This document shows positions 52,527 to 60,824 of a stretch of 64,000 nt of DNA, one piece after another (within the stretch, counting starts at the first letter, position 1; every line of letters starts with the position of its first letter). Origin of the DNA: Rhodobacteraceae bacterium IMCC1909 (GTDB lineage Bacteria > Pseudomonadota > Alphaproteobacteria > Rhodobacterales > Rhodobacteraceae); assembly GCA_030704425.1 (NCBI GenBank), contig JAPDHM010000001.1:62001-126000 (forward strand), read 5' to 3'. A program made the position numbers and the translations under genes. The notes beneath the pieces are model-generated. The model saw only the letters and a program-made list of their open reading frames with translations. It did no database searches and was not told the origin of the DNA.

Positions 52527-54155
52527 ATGTCGCCAAAAGAACAAAAGTCAGAAGTCGATCTCTTCGTCGTCGGTGGGGGCATCAACGGCTGCGGTATTGC
52601 CCGGGATGCCGCGGGCCGTGGGCTGTCTGTGGCGCTGGCGGAAATGAATGACCTGGCATCTGCGACATCTTCGGCCTCGACCAAGCTTTTCCATGGCGGG
52701 TTGCGATATCTCGAATTTTTCGAAGTCCGCCTCGTGCGCGAAGCTCTGAAAGAGCGCGAAACACTGCTGCGCGCGATGCCCCATATCAGTTGGCCAATGC
52801 GCTTTGTATTGCCGTACCACAAGGATATGCGGTTTGAGGGTAACACGCCGACATCGAAGATTCTGAGCCTTGTCATGCCCTGGATGCGTGGGCGCAGGCC
52901 TGCCTGGCTGATCCGCTTTGGACTGTTTCTCTACGATCATTTGGGGGGGCGGAAAATCTTACCCGGCACGACAACGGTTGATCTGGCTGCCGATCCTGTC
53001 GGCAAGCCGTTGCAAAATCGCTTTGCCAAGGCCTATGAGTATTCTGACTGCTGGATCGAGGATTCCCGTTTGGTGGTTTTGAACGCGCGCGATGCTCAGG
53101 CGCGCGGCGCGCAAATCATGACCCGGACCAAGGTGGTGTCAGCAGAGCGGGTCGATGACGTTTGGCATATCACCACCGAAGATCAGAGCACGAAAGAAAC
53201 CCAGCTGACCGTCGCCAGAATGCTGGTCAACGCCGGCGGGCCGTGGGTCGAAGAGATCATTCGCAACACCGCTCGGATCAATTCGTCTGAAGGTGTGCGT
53301 CTGGTGCGTGGCAGCCATATCGTGACGCGCAAACTGTTTGATCACGACAAATGCTATTTCTTTCAGGGTGAAGACGGGCGGATCATTTTTGCGATTCCCT
53401 ATGAGACAGATTTCACCTTGATCGGTACGACGGATGCAGATCATGAAGACGCATCCGTAAAACCACAATGCACTGAGGCTGAAGCCGACTATCTGCGGAC
53501 CTTTGCGTCAAATTACTTCAAACAGCCAATTCCCAAGGATGATATCGTCTGGAGCTATTCCGGTGTGCGCCCACTATATGATGATGGGGCCAGTTCCGCG
53601 ACCGCGGCGACGCGGGATTATGTTCTGAAAGTAAATCAGGATGGTGAAGCCGCGCCATTGTTGAACATATTTGGCGGAAAAATAACCACTTATCGTAAAC
53701 TTGCAGAGTCCGCGCTTGAGAAGATCACACCGTTTTTCCCCAAGGCCGGTCCGGACTGGACCGCGGGCGTAAGCCTTCCCGGTGGAGATTTCCCAGTGGA
53801 TGGTGTGGCATCTCTGATCCAGGAATTGCGCGAAACCTATCCGTTTCTGGATGATTTTTGGGCGCGGCGTCTGATCAGGGCCTATGGCACCGAGGCCCGG
53901 CTGATCCTTGGTGATGCCAAATCGATCGGGGATATGGGCAAAGCTTTTGCCGCAACGCTAACTGAACGCGAGATCGTCTGGCTGATGGACAAGGAATATG
54001 CCCGCACTGCTGAAGATGTGGTTTGGCGGCGCTCGCGATTAGGGCTACGGATGAGCAAAGCCGAAATCGCCGAGCTTGATACCTGGATGACAAACGCAGG
54101 CAAAGACGCCGGCCCAATGGCCAAGGATGAAGCCCCGCATATTGAGGCCCTGTAA
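52527..54155 (+). CDS. glpD: Aerobic glycerol-3-phosphate dehydrogenase
   Basis: A 542-residue FAD enzyme. The dinucleotide-binding motif VVGGGINGCGIARDAAGRG lies near residue 13, followed by SSASTKLFHGGLRYLE near 51, RLVRGSHIV near 258 and YSGVRPLYDD near 350, with the GlpD C-terminal helical domain. It oxidises glycerol-3-phosphate to dihydroxyacetone phosphate at the membrane and feeds electrons to quinone. The ATG at 52527 is chosen because AAGGAGGT stands 4 bases before it; an upstream ATG 25 codons earlier has no such site. It closes the ugp block, and IS6 debris starts 120 bases later. Confidence 0.95.
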   Translation: MSPKEQKSEVDLFVVGGGINGCGIARDAAGRGLSVALAEMNDLASATSSASTKLFHGGLRYLEFFEVRLVREALKERETLLRAMPHISWPMRFVLPYHKDMRFEGNTPTSKILSLVMPWMRGRRPAWLIRFGLFLYDHLGGRKILPGTTTVDLAADPVGKPLQNRFAKAYEYSDCWIEDSRLVVLNARDAQARGAQIMTRTKVVSAERVDDVWHITTEDQSTKETQLTVARMLVNAGGPWVEEIIRNTARINSSEGVRLVRGSHIVTRKLFDHDKCYFFQGEDGRIIFAIPYETDFTLIGTTDADHEDASVKPQCTEAEADYLRTFASNYFKQPIPKDDIVWSYSGVRPLYDDGASSATAATRDYVLKVNQDGEAAPLLNIFGGKITTYRKLAESALEKITPFFPKAGPDWTAGVSLPGGDFPVDGVASLIQELRETYPFLDDFWARRLIRAYGTEARLILGDAKSIGDMGKAFAATLTEREIVWLMDKEYARTAEDVVWRRSRLGLRMSKAEIAELDTWMTNAGKDAGPMAKDEAPHIEAL

Positions 54156-54274
54156 TGACGTTGGACACGGCTAGATGTCTACAGTGAACACTCCTCGGGA
54201 CGTGCTGAACGAATTCGGGGAGACGCAACAGGGGTCTATCACATCTATCTGTGTCAGCGAAAGTCCGACAGGAC

Positions 54275-54413
54275 GGTACTGTCAGATTAAACTTGGTTGA
54301 AGCGGGCAGGGTGTATTTGTAGCATCCGCTAATGACAAAACACTCCCCACTCAGGCACTTTAAAACGAGCCCAGAGATCATCCGCCTGTCTGTGATGCTT
54401 TATGTTCGGTTTT
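54275..54413 (+). mobile_element. IS6-family remnant, left end, split by repeat R
   Basis: GGTACTGTCAGATTAAAC begins the left end of the IS6-type element and the copy follows it through residue 40 of the transposase. It is broken at TTCGGTTT, where repeat R begins. The corresponding break at 2675 lies at nearly the same place in the gene. Confidence 0.82.
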
Positions 54414-54607
54414 CTATCGCTTCTCGTCCCTAAATCCCAACTAAATCCCAAGAAATGCGTCTGTGCGTCCTCTGCGCATGTACTTTCAGTAACTCTAAGT
54501 CAGCGTAAGTCCACCAGAGAAGTCTATAGAAGACTCATGCGCAACATGCGTACAGACGCAATCGTTAACCAATGGTCAACAACAAGAACACCAACAGCCC
54601 CTTTAGT
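54414..54607 (+). repeat. Dispersed repeat R, copy 3 (5' half)
   Basis: CTATCGCTTCTCGTCCC onwards matches repeat R for 194 bases, including both 24-base inverted arms, and is cut at TTTAGT by the left end of another IS6 copy. The order of insertion can be read: IS6, then R, then a second IS6. Confidence 0.75.
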
Positions 54608-54841
54608 GGTAATGTCAGATTAAACTCGGTTGAAGCGAGCAGGGTGTATTTGTAGCATCCGCAAATAACAAAACGCTCCCCATTCAGGTACTTTAAAACG
54701 AGCGCTGAGATCATCCGCTTGGCTGTGATGCTGTACGTCCGGTTTCCGCTCTCAATCCGTAACGTGGAAGATCTTCTGCACGAACGAGGTATTGAGATCA
54801 GCCATGAAACAGTTCGGTTTTGGTGGAACAGATTTGGCCCG
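54608..54841 (+). mobile_element. IS6-family remnant, left end
   Basis: Starts GGTAATGTCAGATTAAAC and runs through the first third of the transposase (VMLYVRFPLSIRNVEDLLHE to WWNRFGP) before breaking off at 54841. The matching right end may be the fragment at 55988-56120, with the SnoaL-like and zinc-ribbon genes between. The 250 bases from here to 55091 show nothing else. Confidence 0.82.
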
Positions 54842-55090
54842 TTTTACAGGTGTGAATCCAAGGTAAAGATTTGGTTTGCGGCTGGGTTTGTTGTTTGGCA
54901 GTTTAAGATTCATGCTTATGGAGAGAACTGAATTTATTAATAAATAACTTTAAAGCAGTACTTAAGAAGGTTTATAGGTCAGGAATGAATAGTGGTGCTC
55001 AGTTCAGTGAAATCCGCTCTTAACAATGCGCTGGTTCGTGATAACATGAATTGTAATACCTTCAGGCTTAAACAATGGTGGAGAATAATT

Positions 55091-55465
55091 ATGACAGCAG
55101 AAGAAATTGTAATGGGCGGCTACGCTGCGTTTGGTTCTGGCGACATGGAAGCATTAGGCAAGATATACCATCCAGAATGTAAAACTACCTTCCATGGGAG
55201 CCATGCACTGGGAGGAGAATATGTCGGTTTTCAAGATTTGCTGACTAATATGATTGCAAGGCTAAATGATGCATGGCCTGGTTTTAATCTTAGCGTCGAC
55301 AAAGTTGTTTCTGATGATACAAACGTCTGCGTATTTTGCACCTTCACCGCAGATGGCGGTCTAAGTGGAAAAGGGGTACACAGTTTTGTGGTGGAAAACG
55401 GATTAGAGGTTAGCTTTGACCTTTATTGGGACAGTGCTTACTGGGCTGAGCATTGTAAAATTTAA
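55091..55465 (+). CDS. SnoaL-like (NTF2-fold) protein
   Basis: A 124-residue NTF2-superfamily protein of SnoaL type: EEIVMGGYAAFGSGDMEALG at the start, IYHPECKTTFHGSHALGGEY, DKVVSDDTNVCVFCTFTADG, and a final YWDSAYWAE. The fold serves ketosteroid-isomerase-like and other small enzymes; the reaction here is unknown. I chose the ATG at 55091, behind GGTGGAG; an earlier ATG adds 33 unlike residues. It is flanked by IS6 halves (54608-54841 and 55988-56120), so it may have been moved or isolated by them. Further NTF2-like genes lie at 62504 and 62827. Confidence 0.8.
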   Translation: MTAEEIVMGGYAAFGSGDMEALGKIYHPECKTTFHGSHALGGEYVGFQDLLTNMIARLNDAWPGFNLSVDKVVSDDTNVCVFCTFTADGGLSGKGVHSFVVENGLEVSFDLYWDSAYWAEHCKI

Positions 55466-55638
55466 ATTGGTTGGCGCCGTAAGCGGGTGATAGCTATCAT
55501 TAGCAGTGCCGATTAACCAAAATAAGACGGTCCCATACACACCATAGTAGTAGCATTGCATGTGACGCATGCTATCCAGGCGTGTATTGAAAATTATGTC
55601 TATCCGCCAAGTTATCTACTGTTCTACCGAAAGAATGA

Positions 55639-55884
55639 GTGACCAAACTCTCAACAATCCCACAGCACCAACTCAGCATCACCTGTGGCCTCTGTAAGCA
55701 CCATACGATGCTAGAGGTAGCAAACCTGATAGCTGTCGCGGGAGGCGACACCATAGCCCACCAGGTGTGTCAGAGAGCCAGATGTCATAACTGTGGCGTG
55801 AAGGGTAACAACACGTATCAGATCGTTTACACGGGTAACTCTGACGTTGCGATGGATGGTGCTGAGGTTATGATGAAACCATGA
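55639..55884 (+). CDS. Small zinc-ribbon protein, intact copy
   Basis: An 81-residue protein with four Cys in two pairs, C16GLC19 and C49HNC52, the spacing of a zinc ribbon, plus one unpaired Cys44. Start is GTG; the decayed sister at 57195 has ATG at the same place. Small proteins of this style, with a helical middle between the Cys pairs, are common in Rhodobacteraceae without known function. Three copies or remnants occur within 6.4 kb (here, 57195 and 61943), so the gene has been spread by local duplication or a mobile unit. Confidence 0.6.
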   Translation: MTKLSTIPQHQLSITCGLCKHHTMLEVANLIAVAGGDTIAHQVCQRARCHNCGVKGNNTYQIVYTGNSDVAMDGAEVMMKP

Positions 55885-56216
55885 TAAAACAAAATACTTT
55901 TCACGCTGTGATGTCACAAAGAAATCCGAATGTGGATACTTTAGATAACTTCCCCACACCACCGTGGGCGATTTTGAGGGGGTACAAGGACGCCACCTTT
56001 ACTCACGCCTCGATTTCAAGCTGAACCTGGTCGCTCCAGCAAAGTGGCGCCAATTGTTGAACACCTAGATTTAGGCTGCACCAGCAACCCGATGCGAGTT
56101 CTCATCCGTCTGAAAGCACCTTTAAAGGAGCATTCACTTTAACTTGTGTGGCCTGCGTAAAAGTATATACTATCGCTTGCTTAACTAGAAAATCGCCTAT
56201 TTAACCTTTGTATATC
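55885..56216. other. Intergenic stretch containing an IS6 right end
   Basis: Apart from the IS6 remnant at 55988-56120 this contains only an AT-rich run before 56217, which may hold the promoter of the hypothetical gene that follows. Confidence 0.5.
55988..56120 (+). mobile_element. IS6-family remnant, right end
   Basis: From GGACGCCACCTTTACTCACG through AAGTGGCGCCAATTGTTGAA to CCGTCTGAAAGCACC, the right 130 bases of the element. It may be the counterpart of the left end at 54608, which would then have been split by about 1.1 kb carrying two genes. Confidence 0.78.
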
Positions 56217-57107
56217 ATGAATTTAGACAATGATCACTATAACAGAGACATAATCGTCGTTAATAACGACGAGGTTCCTTCTGCATTTGCCCTGAATGAG
56301 GTTAGGCAGGGGGCAACAGAGAGCCTTCACACAAATGATTATAAGTTACGGCACAGAAATTTTTCAGAAACTTTACTTCTAAATGTTAGTAATTTCCGCT
56401 TCCTGAACAGCAGAAAGTTTGAAGATGGCGATAGCACGGATGTCCGAGAGATGATAACCGCGAATGCTCATTTGGACGCTTCGGTTGCAAATGGCATCTC
56501 TTTCTTTGGTACTGATAGTCTTCTAAACAAATTTAACATTATTTTTGAACCGCAGGATGGCTTAAGTAACAATATTTCTGTACAAACTAAACTGAGAACA
56601 AAAACGAAAGAGAAAAGCTTCAGGGTTGCACAAAATGAGCGCTTAGAACTTCATATTACTTTGTCGCAAAAGGAATATGAAGCGTTCCGTCACGACGCAG
56701 AAATAAATCAGCAAAAATTAATTCTTCAACTAGAAATTACGTTAAATGAAAATTGTGGAATTTACCAAAATAGAGAAAATTCCAACGTTAAAAGTGATAA
56801 GAATATTATAAAAATACTGCCTGAGAAAATACTATCGCGCTCTGGAATTGGAAATGTAGCCATTAACCCAATAGATGAGGCAATTTTTAGCGATTTTTCG
56901 TTTAATTGGTTGCCGATGGAAACTGTAAGAAAAGCAGATCTGGACGAGGTAAGTTGGTCACAGCGAAAGCAACTAACTGGTAACTTGAGAAATTCTTATA
57001 GAAACGTCCCTGGGGGGGCAACTTGGGCCGAAAGCTTAGTGTGGATATTCATATTAATGGGTGGTTTTGCAGGTATACTTTGGCTTATTATCATTATTTT
57101 TCAATAA
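56217..57107 (+). CDS. Hypothetical tail-anchored protein, AT-rich
   Basis: A 296-residue protein with no recognised domain. It is polar and Asn-rich over most of its length, probably with beta structure in the middle, and ends with one strongly hydrophobic helix (LVWIFILMGGFAGILWLIII) four residues from the C-terminus. That predicts a tail-anchored membrane protein with a cytoplasmic body. The base composition is clearly more AT-rich than its neighbours, which suggests transfer from another source. The ATG at 56217 is preferred over a TTG three codons earlier. Confidence 0.6.
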   Translation: MNLDNDHYNRDIIVVNNDEVPSAFALNEVRQGATESLHTNDYKLRHRNFSETLLLNVSNFRFLNSRKFEDGDSTDVREMITANAHLDASVANGISFFGTDSLLNKFNIIFEPQDGLSNNISVQTKLRTKTKEKSFRVAQNERLELHITLSQKEYEAFRHDAEINQQKLILQLEITLNENCGIYQNRENSNVKSDKNIIKILPEKILSRSGIGNVAINPIDEAIFSDFSFNWLPMETVRKADLDEVSWSQRKQLTGNLRNSYRNVPGGATWAESLVWIFILMGGFAGILWLIIIIFQ

Positions 57108-57194
57108 AATTAAAACGTGTTACGATGTGGTAATCTGTGATTTTGAGTACAACCGCCCATTTTAAAATGGTTTATCGCAAGAGCGTAGACCGGC

Positions 57195-57422
57195 ATGACC
57201 AAACTATCCACCATCCCCCAGCATCAACTCAGCATCACTTGCGGCCTCTGTAAGCACCATACGATGCTAGAGGTAGCAAACCTGATTGCAGTCGGGGGAG
57301 GCGATACTACAGCCCATTAGGTACGACAGAGAGCCAGATGCCATAACTGAGGCGTGAAGGGTAACAACACGCACCAGATCGTTCAAAAGTGCGGTTCAGG
57401 CGTTGCTATGGATGGCGCTTGA
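57195..57422 (+). pseudogene. Small zinc-ribbon gene, decayed copy
   Basis: The same 76-codon frame as 55639-55884 (MTKLSTIPQHQLSITCGLCK onward) but with TAG in place of Gln42, TGA replacing Cys52 and a third early stop. The DNA match is about 80 to 90 per cent by eye, so duplication was not very ancient. The 90 bases before it and 76 after it show nothing notable. Confidence 0.75.
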
Positions 57423-57498
57423 GGTTGCAGGGCGTAGCGGGCTTGTTACTCTCTATGATGGAAGCAATTCACTCGATTAATTTCTATGGAGGCGATCA

Positions 57499-58176
57499 AT
57501 GAAACTTGAAAAAGCGATGATTGAGCGAAGGTCAATTAGGGGCTTTAAGGATGAGCCGGTATCAAAATCTATTCTGGAGGATGTCATTGCCCTTGCAAAT
57601 CGAGCGCCGTCTTCAATGAATACTCAACCTTGGCACTTACATGTATTAACGGGAAAGCCTCTAGAAGCGGTTAGACATGGCAATACAGAGCGGATGCTCG
57701 CTGGTATGGCCCCTGTTCGTGAAATCGAAGATTACGCTGCATATGAGGGAGAACATAGAAAACGTCAGATCGAGATCGCTGTGCAACTATTTGAAGCTAT
57801 GGGTATCAAGCGAGAGGATGCAGAGCGGCGACAAGATTGGGTCATGAGAGGTTTTCGTCAGTTTGACGCACCTGTTTCAATCGTGGTTTGTTTTGATCGA
57901 TCTCTTCTTGAGAATACTATAGCCCATTTTGATACTGGAGCGATGACGTATGGGTTAGTTCTTGCTGCATGGAGCAGGGGCCTTGGAGCCGTTATTAACG
58001 GCCAGGGGATCATGCAAAGCCCGGTGGTGCGCGAAGCAGCTAATATTCCTGAAGATCAAGTTATACTAACCTGTGTAGCCCTTGGCTGGCCCGATGAAGA
58101 GTTTGTTGCTAATTCAGTTGTATCTCGCCGACGGCCGATAGAAAATGTCACAAGATACCTCGGGTTTGAGGAATGA
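57499..58176 (+). CDS. Nitroreductase-family oxidoreductase
   Basis: A 225-residue FMN-dependent nitroreductase-fold enzyme: ERRSIRGFKDEPV (near residue 9, FMN phosphate contact), NRAPSSMNTQPWHLHV (near 32), GAMTYGLVLAAWSRGLG (near 147) and the C-terminal SRRRPIENVTRYLGF. GGAGG stands 7 bases before the ATG. The family reduces nitroaromatics, quinones or enones with NAD(P)H; the physiological substrate is unknown. It stands alone between a decayed zinc-ribbon gene and a run of reverse-strand small enzymes. Confidence 0.88.
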   Translation: MKLEKAMIERRSIRGFKDEPVSKSILEDVIALANRAPSSMNTQPWHLHVLTGKPLEAVRHGNTERMLAGMAPVREIEDYAAYEGEHRKRQIEIAVQLFEAMGIKREDAERRQDWVMRGFRQFDAPVSIVVCFDRSLLENTIAHFDTGAMTYGLVLAAWSRGLGAVINGQGIMQSPVVREAANIPEDQVILTCVALGWPDEEFVANSVVSRRRPIENVTRYLGFEE

Positions 58177-58469
58177 TTTAGACTGTGAAGCTCTAACCTC
58201 AGTACTTAATAATACTGTTCTTCGGATGATGGCATAGCAGTTCGCTGAGAGAATTCAGTTTTGATAAGCACCAATAGGCGGGGGGCAAAAAAACAGCCAA
58301 CCTTTTAAAGTGATATGTCCTGCTCTCACATTTTTTGTTACAAAGGTCCCTTATTTTTCATAATTTGGGAAGTGCAGCAGTTAAATTTTGAGCCTCCAGT
58401 ACAGAAAATGTACCGAAGGGCTAGCTGCTGTTGAGAAGGTTTCTCTATTGTCGGCGCGAAAGAGCGAAT
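58177..58469. other. Intergenic stretch with nothing recognised
   Basis: About 290 bases between the nitroreductase and a reverse-strand pseudogene. No repeat match to the other elements of the window and no credible coding frame. Confidence 0.4.
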
Positions 58470-58756
58470 TAAATTCCGACGCTCGCAATCATTGGCCCAG
58501 CTTCTGCCTTGATCAGGGTTGCTCCAAAGGTATCCAACCCTTCAGAACGTATTTCAGCTATTCGTTGGGATGCTTATATAAAAGTTACTTCATAAGGGTA
58601 TACGGCAATGATGCTCACCGTCGTATCACTTGTCTGAACTTCAAAACATTGCGTTGCGCCTAATGATTTTATCATCGGCATGAAACGTTTTCGCATTGTT
58701 TCGTACATATTATTAGTAATTTCTGGCGCTTCCCAGTGTGACATGCTCACGTGCAT
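58470..58756 (-). pseudogene. Small ABM-like protein gene with in-frame stop
   Basis: Reads MHVSMSHWEAPEITNNMYET, then DTTVSIIAVYPYEVTFI, TAA at 58574-58576, then in the same frame ASQRIAEIRSEGLDTFGATL and AEAGPMIASVGI to a stop at 58470. The total of about 95 residues fits a dimeric alpha/beta-barrel protein like its neighbours, split by one nonsense change. The first 60 residues could still be made. It starts 13 bases after the next upstream gene (58770), so it belonged to that operon. Confidence 0.55.
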
Positions 58757-58769
58757 CGCTTGGTTTCCT

Positions 58770-59078
58770 TTACTTCAAATTTAAGACCATAGGATAATTA
58801 ATAAACGCTTCGTCAGTGATTGGTGTAAAAGTACCTGTTTCCACTATTGCTCCAGCTTCCGCTCTTAAACGTGTAAGTTCCTGATCCTCGCTGAAACTCT
58901 TAAGATGTGCTTCACTTTCAAAATGAATGACTGTGTGTAGCATGCTGTCATCATCTTTTTGCGTTCCAGCAAAAACAAAAGTCATCCCGTGTTCTTTCAT
59001 CTTATCTCCAACGGAATGCACCATGTCCTTCCACGCTTGAAAGCCTTTCGATAAACGTATTGTTGTTACCACAAGCAT
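58770..59078 (-). CDS. ABM-like dimeric alpha/beta-barrel protein
   Basis: A 102-residue protein: MLVVTTIRLSKGFQAWKDMV, FVFAGTQKDDDSMLHTVIHF, ESEAHLKSFSEDQELTRLRA. Strand-helix-strand order and length fit the ferredoxin-like barrel of ABM/DUF3764-type proteins, which includes small monooxygenases and stress proteins. No catalytic residues can be assigned. GGAGGAGATAAC precedes the ATG. It is in line with the 207-residue barrel protein 32 bases upstream. Confidence 0.65.
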   Translation of the reverse strand: MLVVTTIRLSKGFQAWKDMVHSVGDKMKEHGMTFVFAGTQKDDDSMLHTVIHFESEAHLKSFSEDQELTRLRAEAGAIVETGTFTPITDEAFINYPMVLNLK

Positions 59079-59110
59079 TGTTATCTCCTCCTAATGCAAT
59101 GCTGCTAATT

Positions 59111-59734
59111 TTACATCGCCGTACTTTGAACCTTGATTATGGTTCTAAGATTCACATCAAGTGCGTTATAGATTTTTGCAGCAACAGGGTTACTTGCAAT
59201 AGCGTCGTACGTCGCTTCAATTTCTGACATGGACGGGTAGGTGACACCCAATAGAAAATCACCTGCATTATTGCCTGTCATTATTCTAGCAAACCTAAAA
59301 GTTTGCGCCCCAGTCTCTGCAAACATAGGGGATGCTTCTGCCATCAATTCCATTAACTCTGGTTGTGAGATATGAGCTTTACCACGTGTTAAAATTACGT
59401 ATTTTCTTTGAGGGTTAGTTGGTGCATCAAAAGGTACGTCGCAAAATTTTGCTATATTGCGCATCGTGACTGTTAATCCAGTTCCCATTATTTTGCCGTA
59501 AGTGTCTGATGTAGCGAAGGCATCCATCACATTTGCAAAATCGTTCAGAGACTGGAAGAATTGCTGAAAGACTACGCTGCCTGCGTTGTTGCCGGTCATT
59601 ATGGTACCAACGCTAGCTCTAGTTGATCCAGCTGCCTTGGACTCCTCGGCAAGCGTTACACCTAGCGAAACAGCTTCTGATAGTTTGCCAGCTGGTACAG
59701 CTCCAACTGTATTGACGTAGAAATTTTCCGACAT
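59111..59734 (-). CDS. Tandem alpha/beta-barrel protein (internal duplication)
   Basis: A 207-residue protein made of two homologous halves. GTIMTGNNAGSVVFQQFFQS (residue 43) and ARIMTGNNAGDFLLGVTYPS (residue 149) are clearly the same motif, each followed by a helix and a strand ending RNI/RTI. The arrangement suggests a fused dimer of an ABM/NIPSNAP-like barrel. Function is unknown. It heads the reverse-strand run 59734-58470. Confidence 0.7.
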   Translation of the reverse strand: MSENFYVNTVGAVPAGKLSEAVSLGVTLAEESKAAGSTRASVGTIMTGNNAGSVVFQQFFQSLNDFANVMDAFATSDTYGKIMGTGLTVTMRNIAKFCDVPFDAPTNPQRKYVILTRGKAHISQPELMELMAEASPMFAETGAQTFRFARIMTGNNAGDFLLGVTYPSMSEIEATYDAIASNPVAAKIYNALDVNLRTIIKVQSTAM

Positions 59735-59877
59735 TTGTTAGCTCCTAAGATTAATATCCCGCTACGTACAAAAAACCCTTCGCATTACTTTTGTTCAAGT
59801 CTAAATCTTGAAGTGGTTGGAGTACTTGTGGCCTAGTGGAGCATTACGCGAGGTGCGGGCGGTAAAACCAGCAGCAA

Positions 59878-60694
59878 GGTACTGTCAGATTAAATTCGGT
59901 TGAAGCGAGCAGGGTGTATTTGTAGAATCCGCAAATGACAAAACACTCCCCATTCAGGTACTTTAAAACGAGCCCTGAGATCATCCGGCTGGCTGTGATG
60001 CTGTACGTTCGTTTTCCGCTCTCACTCCGTAACGTGGAAGATCTTCTGCACGAACGATGCATTGAGATCAGCCACGAAATAGTTGGGTTCTGGTGGAATA
60101 GATTTGGTCCGATGTTTGCTGCTGAGATACGACGAAACCGGGTCAGTCGGATGCGATCTTATTCGAACTGGCAATGGCACCTGGACGAGGTCTTCGTAAA
60201 GATAAATGGAGAGACACATTACCTCTGGCGAGCCGTTGATCATGAAGGTGAGGTGCTGGAAAGTTATGTTACCAAGCGGCGAGACCGCAAAGCGGCATTG
60301 AAATTTCTCAGAAAAGCAATGAAGCGCTATGGCGGACCAGAAGTAGTTGTGATGGACAAACTACGTTCCTATGGCGCTGCAATGAAAGTTGTTGGCAACG
60401 CGGATCGGCAGGAAACGGGTCGCTGGGTAAATAATCGGGCTGAGAATTCCCACTTGCCGTTTCGACGACGAGAACGCGCTATGCTCCGCTTCCGACAGAT
60501 GCGATGTTTGCAGAAGTTCGCTGCCGTCCACTCTTCAGTCCACAACCATTTCAATCAGGAGCGCCACTTCTACTCACGCATCAGTTTCAAGCTAACCCGT
60601 GGCGCTGCTCTTACTGAGTGGCGCCAACTATTGAGCGCATAGATTCAGGCTGCGCTAGCAATCTGATGCTTGCAATCATTAGTCTGACAGCACC
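59878..60694 (+). mobile_element. IS6-family element, full-length copy
   Basis: 817 bp from GGTACTGTCAGA to TCTGACAGCACC with imperfect 12-bp terminal inverted repeats and one uninterrupted transposase gene. It is the reference for the eleven other IS6 copies and fragments in the window. No 8-bp target duplication at its edges. Confidence 0.93.
59935..60642 (+). CDS. IS6-family transposase
   Basis: A 235-residue DDE transposase: N-terminal helix-turn-helix (FPLSLRNVEDLLHERCIEIS), then Asp in WHLDEVFVKI (near residue 80), Asp in VVVMDKLRSYG (near 139) and Glu in NNRAENSHLPF (near 175), and the R-M-x-F-R type ending. Full IS6 length. A few residues differ from the first copy (Cys and Ile in place of Gly and Thr in the HTH region), so activity is likely but unproven. 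Confidence 0.93.
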   Translation: MTKHSPFRYFKTSPEIIRLAVMLYVRFPLSLRNVEDLLHERCIEISHEIVGFWWNRFGPMFAAEIRRNRVSRMRSYSNWQWHLDEVFVKINGETHYLWRAVDHEGEVLESYVTKRRDRKAALKFLRKAMKRYGGPEVVVMDKLRSYGAAMKVVGNADRQETGRWVNNRAENSHLPFRRRERAMLRFRQMRCLQKFAAVHSSVHNHFNQERHFYSRISFKLTRGAALTEWRQLLSA

Positions 60695-60824
60695 GACCAA
60701 CGTACAAGTGTGCCAACCTTCGAGGTAAGCCCGATAGCCAGATGTTTGTAATCCCATAATATCGTTTTCATTATAGTGCTGGCTATGCAATTGTGCGGGT
60801 ACCGCCATCTTCATGAGGTTCAAC

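Noticed and set aside
55711-55962. 83-codon reverse frame opposite the zinc-ribbon gene
   Set aside because: Antisense shadow. The forward frame has the conserved Cys pairs and a decayed sister copy.
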